Below are positions 24,348-28,815 of a stretch of DNA of 28,815 bases, one piece after another. The notes under the pieces were generated by a model, which was not told where the DNA came from, did not search any database, and worked only from the letters and a program-made list of their open reading frames with translations. A program made the translations under genes and the position numbers. The stretch lies in NCBI GenBank assembly GCA_024400915.1, contig JAKSLX010000027.1, positions 1 to 28,815 of the forward strand, written 5' to 3'. The DNA comes from Treponema sp. (GTDB lineage Bacteria > Spirochaetota > Spirochaetia > Treponematales > Treponemataceae). Numbering within the stretch: the stretch's first letter is position 1; every line of letters begins with the position of its first letter.

Positions 24348-24959
24348 ATGATCGACACAATAACAATCAATCTAAATTTAGAAAAAACGGCTGAAGAAAT
24401 TTTCCGCCAGAAAAAGATTTTGCATGACCTGCTGAGTTCTTATTTACCGGAATCATATCTGTCGGAAGAAGAAAAGAAAGATTGCCTTGAGGACATGAAG
24501 GCGAAATTTTATGAGGAAGAAAATCTTTCCACTCTCCACGAAAAGTTTCTGCTCAATGATGAACTGGTTGAGGTGGCGAACAAGATTGCGGCGGTTGACC
24601 GCGATTCATACAGAAAGATCGCTTATTCCGACTGGGACTGCATTTTTGAAGGAAAGGTTTTTGAGTTTCCGGATCTTGTGCTTCTTGATGACAGAGGCTT
24701 CCAGAAGGTTTTGCGCTATGTTTCCATGGAGACAATTGCAGTTTCGATGATTGGTGAAAGTCATGCTGTAAAAGATAAATTTTACAGGAATGTTTCCAAA
24801 CGTGTTGCATCAGATATTAAAAAACTGATGTTCAAAAAAATGAATGTTGTGGAACAGAAGCATGTCCTTGAAAAACAGGGTTTGATTCTGAAGGCTGTCC
24901 ACAAACTCTTAAAAGCTGGGGAAATCTGCAACCCGGGAGAAATGAACTATGATTGCTGA
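24348..24959 (+). CDS. Stand-alone FliG C-terminal-domain-like protein A
   Basis: In this 203-residue protein, residues 105-193 align without gaps to the FliG C-terminal domain. FEFPDLVLLDDRGFQKVL matches the torque-helix region with its Asp-Asp-Arg (D114, D115, R116). DKFYRNVSKRVASDIKKLM matches the KIFKNMSKRAA segment. The end, HKLLKAGEI, matches RRLEEAGEI. The otherwise invariant MGPVR turn after this is replaced by MNVVE (165-169). FliG proper has about 335 residues; here the N-terminal FliF-binding and most of the middle domain are missing, replaced by about 100 helical residues. In FliG the C-domain contacts MotA to produce torque and switch rotation. Its end overlaps the next FliG-like gene by 11 bases. 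Confidence 0.72.
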   Translation: MIDTITINLNLEKTAEEIFRQKKILHDLLSSYLPESYLSEEEKKDCLEDMKAKFYEEENLSTLHEKFLLNDELVEVANKIAAVDRDSYRKIAYSDWDCIFEGKVFEFPDLVLLDDRGFQKVLRYVSMETIAVSMIGESHAVKDKFYRNVSKRVASDIKKLMFKKMNVVEQKHVLEKQGLILKAVHKLLKAGEICNPGEMNYDC

Positions 24960-25557
24960 ACTTATTCAAACTGTAAAAGAAGAAAAAAAATTGCTGGCTT
25001 CTGTAATTGCTGATTCCAAGGACTTGAGCAAAAAAGACAAAGTTCTTTCCCGATACGGACTTTCAGAAAATCAGATAGAAGATTTTGATTACGGTTCAAA
25101 AGTGGATGAGCAGCTGAATCAGTTCTGTCAGAAGAAAATCATTGAGAACACAACAGAAGAAGAACGCTTCATGTCCGCCTGGGAAAAACTGGGGTTTGTA
25201 GAAAGAAATCTTCTGGTGAAGAAACTTGGGTCTCTTGGAGAAGCGGATCTTGCACAAAGACTTTCAGAAAAAATTGTCATGTTCTCTGATATCTTGAAAC
25301 TTCCGGACAGCGTCATAAAAAATCTTCTGAAAAAAACTGATCGTGCTGTTTTGAAACGTTCTCTGTGCAGCATTCATGCAGACAGTCTTTTTCCTTTTGA
25401 GCTGGAGAAAATCAGAGGAAAGATTTATTCCAACATGGAACATTCAAAAGTGGAAGTTTTAAAGGAGGACTTGTATTTCATGGGGCCTGTAAGAAAAAGG
25501 GATATTCTTGAAGCAAGAAGAGAAGTGTGCAGGTTGCTGGAAAATTTTGTCATTTAG
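24949..25557 (+). CDS. Stand-alone FliG C-terminal-domain-like protein B
   Basis: In this 202-residue protein, residues about 80-200 align with the end of the FliG middle domain and the C-domain. GEADLAQRLSEKIVMFSDIL resembles DPELAEEIRKRMFVFEDI, and LKEDLYFMGPVRKRDILEAR matches the LKDELEYMGPVRLKDVEEAQ block. The torque-helix DDR is replaced by LPDSV (118-122), and a three-residue insertion follows near 145. So it keeps the part its neighbour has lost and lacks the part its neighbour keeps. ATG 24949 follows GGGAGA within the preceding gene, so the two are translationally coupled and may form a heterodimer. The gene ends 8 bases inside the convergent response-regulator gene. Confidence 0.72.
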   Translation: MIAELIQTVKEEKKLLASVIADSKDLSKKDKVLSRYGLSENQIEDFDYGSKVDEQLNQFCQKKIIENTTEEERFMSAWEKLGFVERNLLVKKLGSLGEADLAQRLSEKIVMFSDILKLPDSVIKNLLKKTDRAVLKRSLCSIHADSLFPFELEKIRGKIYSNMEHSKVEVLKEDLYFMGPVRKRDILEARREVCRLLENFVI

Positions 25558-26161
25558 CAAACTTTTCAAAAATCTCTTCCAGATTGCGGCAGCCGGTTTT
25601 GTCCAGAATGCGGGAAACGTAGTTGTCTACCGTGCGCGGTACAATGTTGAATTCATCTGCGATCTGGGACTTTGATTTTTGCTCAAGTATTTTTGTGAAG
25701 ATCCGCTGCTCCTGTTTTGTAAGGCCGTCATACATGGTCTTGTATGTAAACAGGGGTGAGATAAGATTCTGCTGGACGTAGGTTTCGCCGTTCAGGATGT
25801 TCTTTATTGCAGTTATGAGGATTGATTCCGGTGCTGATTTATCTACAAATCCGTGCGCTCCCTGTTCCAGCGTGATGGAAAGAATTCCAGGTTTGCTGTA
25901 CATGGAATATATAAGAACTTTTACAGAAGGATATTTTTCCCTGATGATTTTCAGAAGTTCAATTCCGCTTTCTTTTCCAAGGTAAAGATCAAGAATGATG
26001 ATATCTGGTAGCCTGGTAAGTTCTGCAAGTTTTTCTTCTGCTTCGGGTTTTGTAAAGGCTGATCCAAGGCATTCAGTTCCAGTTTTTTCCTGTATGAGGG
26101 CCTTGAGTCCTATGTTTGTAACAGTGTGGTCTTCTATTATAAAAAATGTTTTCTTCTGCAT
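25550..26161 (-). CDS. NarL/LuxR-type response regulator
   Basis: The 203-residue protein has a receiver domain (residues 4-125) with acidic pocket E10-D11, phosphoacceptor D58 (PDIIILDLYLG) and the conserved Lys in FVDKSAP (about 108). It ends in a LuxR helix-turn-helix (about 145-200; LTKQEQRIFTKILEQKSKSQIADEF..., recognition helix near RTVDNYVSRIL). When phosphorylated it would dimerise and bind promoter DNA. ATG 26161 follows AAGGA. It lies 135 bases downstream of the histidine kinase on the same strand, separated by two hairpins. Its 3' end overlaps the convergent FliG-like gene by 8 bases, so the two cannot be fully transcribed at once without interference. Confidence 0.92.
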   Translation of the reverse strand: MQKKTFFIIEDHTVTNIGLKALIQEKTGTECLGSAFTKPEAEEKLAELTRLPDIIILDLYLGKESGIELLKIIREKYPSVKVLIYSMYSKPGILSITLEQGAHGFVDKSAPESILITAIKNILNGETYVQQNLISPLFTYKTMYDGLTKQEQRIFTKILEQKSKSQIADEFNIVPRTVDNYVSRILDKTGCRNLEEIFEKFAK

Positions 26162-26211
26162 AATGTTCCTTTTTTATTCATAGTTGATTGTAAGTCTATT
26201 TTTTCAATGTC

Positions 26212-26234
26212 ACCTTCGGGCGTGAGCCGGAGGT
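26212..26234. repeat. GC-rich hairpin between kinase and response-regulator genes
   Basis: ACCTTCGG and CCGGAGGT form a stem (26212-26219 with 26227-26234, one G-U pair). With one base bulged it extends inward to a GTGA loop. It is GC-rich in an AT-rich setting and has no T-run, so an mRNA-stabilising or dispersed repeat element is more likely than a terminator. Confidence 0.5.
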
Positions 26235-26249
26235 CTCCTTATAAGATAG

Positions 26250-26272
26250 ATTATCGGATCACGTCCGATAAT
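26250..26272. repeat. Perfect 9-bp inverted repeat after the kinase gene
   Basis: ATTATCGGA (26250-26258) and TCCGATAAT (26264-26272) pair perfectly around 5 bases. It lies 24 bases beyond the kinase stop, in the leader of the response regulator. It could be an operator for the regulator, a processing hairpin or a dispersed repeat. Confidence 0.5.
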
Positions 26273-26296
26273 GACAGCTTATGATTTCAGCCTCAT

Positions 26297-27076
26297 TTAC
26301 CGTCTTTTAATAATACTGATTTGGGTTCCTTCGCCAGGCGTTGAATCTATGTTCAAGGTTGCTCCGATCAGACTGGCTCTTTTTTTCATTCCCTGAATGC
26401 CGTAGTGTTTTCGGCTGTCTATGTTTTCTGTGTCAAAACCAAGACCATCATCACTGATGTAAATGTAAAGACCTTCCACTTCTTCTTCATTATTGTTGCG
26501 TATCATTATTACAGCTTCTTCTGCTTTTGCGTGTTTTATGATATTTGTCAAAGCTTCCTGTACTATTCTATAAAGATTTAGGATTTCATCTTTTGAAAGA
26601 AATGAAGCATCTGTTTTTTCAATGATACTAAGTCTTATGGAAAAATTTCTTACCTCATTGAATTCTTCGCACAGGTTTTTAATACAGAACAGAAAATCTT
26701 TTTTTGTAATGTCCGGAGGCGAAAGGTTGTAGCTCATGGATCTTACTTCCACAAGTGATTTTGAAAGAACGTCAGATAGTTTTTTTAAATCTTTTGTGGA
26801 ACTGTTCTCGCATAGGCTTTTGCAGTATCGAAGGTTCTGTGCGATTGTGTCGTGAAGTTCCCGGGCAATTCTCTCCCGTTCTTCTTCCTGTCCGTGGATA
26901 GTGTAGAGCAGAAATTCATTTGAGTCCTTGAGGTGCTTTCTTGATTTTATGAATCTGATTGCAAGAACGATTCCAAAAACCAGCAGTGCAAAAAATACGA
27001 TGTCGAAGATCAAAAAGAAAATCGTATAGTTCTGTATGATGCTTTCAAGTTCGGCAATTTTTTCCGCATCAGTCAT
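26297..27076 (-). CDS. NarX/DegS-type sensor histidine kinase with a minimal membrane anchor
   Basis: The 259-residue protein has one hydrophobic segment (residues 17-42) with almost nothing outside the membrane. It then has a HisKA_3 dimerisation domain with phosphoacceptor H75 (EEERERIARELHDTIAQNL) and an ATPase domain with N-box N178 (QEALTNIIKHA), G1 box D210-G-L-G213 and G2 box near G226-G229 (HYGIQGMKKRA). It phosphorylates the downstream LuxR-type regulator. It has no sensor domain of its own. The preceding membrane-protein gene overlaps its start by 8 bases, so that protein is the likely input subunit. Confidence 0.92.
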   Translation of the reverse strand: MTDAEKIAELESIIQNYTIFFLIFDIVFFALLVFGIVLAIRFIKSRKHLKDSNEFLLYTIHGQEEERERIARELHDTIAQNLRYCKSLCENSSTKDLKKLSDVLSKSLVEVRSMSYNLSPPDITKKDFLFCIKNLCEEFNEVRNFSIRLSIIEKTDASFLSKDEILNLYRIVQEALTNIIKHAKAEEAVIMIRNNNEEEVEGLYIYISDDGLGFDTENIDSRKHYGIQGMKKRASLIGATLNIDSTPGEGTQISIIKRR

Positions 27077-27662
27077 GGAATATTCCTTTGGTGAATTTCT
27101 GGATCAGACGATAGATTCCAAATCCGGCGAAAGTTGTTATCAGCCTGTCCGTGAAGGAAATTGGAATCTGCGCAAGAATGCAGGATGCAAGCAGACTGAA
27201 TTTCTGGCGGACAAAAGAATCTGTGAATTTTTTTATGGGATTCATCTGTTCCATCATATCGTAATTTGTGTACTGAAAATAATCAATCAATCCGCCTGCG
27301 ATTATTGTACAGAAAGAAGAAACAAGCGCGATCAGAATAAGATAGAGGATTGTAACCACCGGTGAGAATCTGAATTCCTCTTTTTTGCGTGAAAACATCC
27401 ATGTGGAAAAAACAATCAAGATTCCGCAGATTGAATAGAGAAATGCAAAGTTTCCTGCTCCACTTTTTAAGACCCACACGAGATAGTTCAGAATGTTGTA
27501 GCCGACAGCAACGCAAAGTCCTGGAACAAGTCCAAGCCAGAATACAACTGCTACCGTCCAGATTGTGTCAAAGAAAAAGGGCAGCTTGAGGATATTGAAG
27601 AATAATGAGGCGGTCAGAAAATTCAAAATGATTGCAGCAATGCAGATTAAAGTTTTTTTCAT
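27069..27662 (-). CDS. Polytopic membrane protein, probable sensor partner of the histidine kinase
   Basis: The 197-residue protein has about five or six hydrophobic segments, with patterns such as FFDTIWTVAVVFWLGLVPGL recalling the substrate-binding (S) subunits of ECF transporters or similar small membrane sensors. There is no ATPase or other transporter part nearby. It overlaps the kinase gene by 8 bases (the kinase starts before this gene stops), so the two are made together. I infer that it supplies the signal input the kinase lacks. ATG 27662 has no obvious Shine-Dalgarno, and the predicted leader is only about 7 bases. It is divergent from the AT-rich gene at 27823. Confidence 0.72.
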   Translation of the reverse strand: MKKTLICIAAIILNFLTASLFFNILKLPFFFDTIWTVAVVFWLGLVPGLCVAVGYNILNYLVWVLKSGAGNFAFLYSICGILIVFSTWMFSRKKEEFRFSPVVTILYLILIALVSSFCTIIAGGLIDYFQYTNYDMMEQMNPIKKFTDSFVRQKFSLLASCILAQIPISFTDRLITTFAGFGIYRLIQKFTKGIFHD

Positions 27663-27675
27663 AGGTTATAAGATT

Positions 27676-27704
27676 ATTATTTATCTTAAAGCCCATTATT
27701 GCAA
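27676..27704 (-). promoter_or_regulatory. Promoter of the membrane protein/kinase/regulator operon
   Basis: On the minus strand, TTGCAA (27704-27699), a 17-bp spacer and AATAAT (27681-27676) form a plausible sigma-70 promoter. Transcription would start near 27669, seven bases before ATG 27662. Confidence 0.5.
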
Positions 27705-27714
27705 TGAGTATGAC

Positions 27715-27756
27715 TCACAAGAAAACGTGAAAAATTCACAAAAAAACGTGAAAAAC
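27715..27756. repeat. Two tandem 21-bp repeats in a divergent promoter region
   Basis: Two adjacent 21-bp units, 27715-27735 and 27736-27756, read TCACAARAAAACGTGAAAAAY and differ at only two positions. Each contains TCAC-N8-GTGA, an inverted half-site pair. The 21-bp period is two turns of DNA, so bound proteins would sit on one face. They lie between the divergent two-component operon and the gene at 27823. Confidence 0.7.
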
Positions 27757-27779
27757 AACTCATTACATATCGATGTCAG

Positions 27780-27791
27780 CGACCTATACTA
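27780..27791 (+). promoter_or_regulatory. Candidate promoter motif of the gene at 27823
   Basis: CGACCTATACTA contains TATACT (27785-27790), with a poor -35 17 bases upstream (ATTACA). CGACCTATA is identical to the element before the FliG-like genes (24279-24287). The predicted start near 27797 favours translation from ATG 27823, not ATG 27799. Confidence 0.45.
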
Positions 27792-27822
27792 TTTTTAAAT
27801 GTTGTTGATGGAGGAAGGAATG

Positions 27823-28689
27823 ATGAAAGAAGAGTTGAAAAAGCAGATTGATTTTTTTATTAGGAAAACAAAATTTAATGAGGAATTTGAAAAGTATCGT
27901 GAAAAAAATTCTTCAGTAGATGAGTTGGAAACAGCTATAAAATTTTCAATTGATTGTGCTTATGGAACTGCAAAAAGAACTTTTAAGAATGTAAAAAAAT
28001 CTGAATCCGCAAAAAGTAACCTTAAAGATAAGGCTTTAAAGTATTTTAAATCTGAAATTTTTCCTGATACACAAAAAGTTTTTGACGAAAAACATGGAGA
28101 AATGTGTGAAGCTTGGAGAAACGGTCTTGGAAAAGATGAAAGCGATAATAATCGAACGTATGGAAAAGCGCAGAAAGTAGTGAATATGATGTTTAAATAT
28201 ATGTATTGTTGCAGGCATTTAAATAAAATTAGTATTCCAGAAGAGGCTTTTAAATATTGTCATATGACATTGGATTCTTACACATTAAAGTGGATTTCTG
28301 ATGTATGGGAAAAAGGGGTAGGTAAGAAAGCCAAAATAATTAAGTCAGATACAACATGGAGTAAGCTTGATGATGACAAATATAAAAAAATAGTTGGACT
28401 CATAGAAGATAAAATAAAGAACCCGAAAACAAATGAATATGATTTTACGGGATACAAAAAAATCGAGTCAGAATTTTTTATCTGGGATTATGAAAAATTT
28501 ATTGAAGCATTAAAGTATATGAAAAAAATAATGGTTTCATACAAAGATCATAAAGATGAAGATCTCAAGAGTCTAGGTGAAGCTTCTGGAGAATTGGTAA
28601 AAACAGCAAAAGAAATAATAGAAAAGCAAACAATCAAAATAATTCCTGACTTTGATGATGAAAAAGATAATGATTCTTTTCTTAAATAA
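27823..28689 (+). CDS. AT-rich gene for a helical protein of unknown function
   Basis: I choose ATG 27823 (288 residues; ATG 27820 is equivalent) because GGAGG at 27810-27814 is correctly spaced. The frame stays open to ATG 27799, but the predicted promoter start nearly coincides with that codon. The protein is Lys/Glu-rich and helical. Its most distinctive stretch is YGKAQKVVNMMFKYMYCC, followed by H-M-T-L-D-S (about residues 154-159). This G-x-A-Q-K-x-x-N-M pattern recalls an uncharacterised family I have seen in Bacteroidota; the resemblance is from memory and unverified. There is no signal peptide or membrane segment. GC content is markedly lower than in the left half of the window, suggesting horizontal acquisition. 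A partial gene follows 26 bases later. Confidence 0.65.
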   Translation: MKEELKKQIDFFIRKTKFNEEFEKYREKNSSVDELETAIKFSIDCAYGTAKRTFKNVKKSESAKSNLKDKALKYFKSEIFPDTQKVFDEKHGEMCEAWRNGLGKDESDNNRTYGKAQKVVNMMFKYMYCCRHLNKISIPEEAFKYCHMTLDSYTLKWISDVWEKGVGKKAKIIKSDTTWSKLDDDKYKKIVGLIEDKIKNPKTNEYDFTGYKKIESEFFIWDYEKFIEALKYMKKIMVSYKDHKDEDLKSLGEASGELVKTAKEIIEKQTIKIIPDFDDEKDNDSFLK

Positions 28690-28715
28690 ATTATTTATAA
28701 ACAGGAGACTTCAAA

Positions 28716-28815
28716 ATGAAAGAAATCAAATTATCACCTCTCGAAAAATTCAGATATGAAAACTGCTGGGACATCCGTTTTTTTGATAAGACCGGAAATG
28801 CTGATGTCAAAATGG
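28716..28815 (+). CDS. Start of an unknown gene, cut by the window edge
   Basis: ATG 28716 follows AGGAG (28703-28707). Thirty-three codons are visible, reading MKEIKLSPLEKFRYENCWDI and on through FFDKTGNADVK. It has no signal peptide. The short gap after the preceding gene and the good ribosome binding site suggest one operon. The visible part is too short to assign. Confidence 0.6.
   Translation, partial: MKEIKLSPLEKFRYENCWDIRFFDKTGNADVKM

Noticed and set aside
26251..26271. Sigma-28-like CCGATAA octamers on both strands in the inverted repeat
   Set aside because: There is no TAAA at the required 15-base spacing on the strand I checked, and the resemblance follows from the palindrome itself.
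27715..27756. CRISPR-like repeats
   Set aside because: There are only two directly adjacent units with no spacers and no cas genes, so this is a tandem binding site or short repeat. I see no other CRISPR-like structure in the window.
27565..27798. A 77-codon + strand frame over the start of the membrane-protein gene and the tandem repeats
   Set aside because: It is antisense to the membrane-protein gene, has no Shine-Dalgarno, and is partly encoded by the repeats and promoter elements.

Overview
The window looks like chromosome from a saccharolytic, motile spirochaete, most likely a gut or rumen Treponema. This rests on a plant-glycan operon (ABC importer, GH43 xylosidase, GH94 phosphorylase), a flagellar anti-sigma factor (FlgM), sigma-28-type promoters, two proteins that read as FliG C-terminal domains, a diguanylate cyclase and several proteins I cannot place outside spirochaetes. 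The genus is inferred; there is no rRNA or tRNA in the window to confirm it.

Layout. 1-148 holds the tail of a small reading frame, possibly a remnant of an Rpn-type nuclease/transposase. 213-2639 (-) is a GH94 cellobiose-type phosphorylase. It is divergent from a sugar operon on the + strand (3021-9094): lipoprotein solute-binding protein, two permeases, GH43 beta-xylosidase and a LacI-type regulator. A strong sigma-70 promoter with an overlapping CG-centred palindrome precedes the binding protein. A matching 14-bp palindrome lies inside the xylosidase gene. 9224-10921 is a large conserved protein of unknown function.

11042-15194 (-) holds ftsK followed by a GAF-like/GGDEF diguanylate cyclase. 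15303-16311 (+) holds rsmI and flgM. A consensus flagellar sigma-28 promoter (TAAA-N15-GCCGATAA) points into ftsK, and a near-consensus one sits at the end of rsmI just before flgM. 16405-18371 (+) holds a metal-site-less member of the iron-alcohol-dehydrogenase fold, translationally coupled to a SpoU/TrmH RNA methyltransferase. 18385-19875 (-) is a GHKL-like plus HDOD signalling protein. 19995-21044 (+) is a four-helix membrane protein with a soluble domain.

From about 21050 the base composition becomes more AT-rich and the content looks accessory. It comprises a small sigma-70 factor whose Shine-Dalgarno lies in one arm of a long inverted repeat, a WYL/WCX regulator with an unexplained C-terminal extension, an unknown 147-residue protein, and two overlapping genes for stand-alone FliG-C-like proteins. 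These two proteins have lost complementary parts of the FliG signature. The sigma gene, the FliG-like pair and the gene at 27823 share a CTATAYTR core near their starts, and the last two share CGACCTATA.

Opposing these, on the minus strand, is a NarL/DegS-type two-component system: a five- or six-helix membrane protein overlapping a short histidine kinase, then a LuxR-type response regulator. The window ends with an AT-rich unknown gene and the start of another.

The strongest lead for a new system is the 21201-25557 block, a sigma factor, WYL regulator and paired FliG-C-like proteins. It may be a specialised motility or switch-related module under its own sigma factor. That function is inference.
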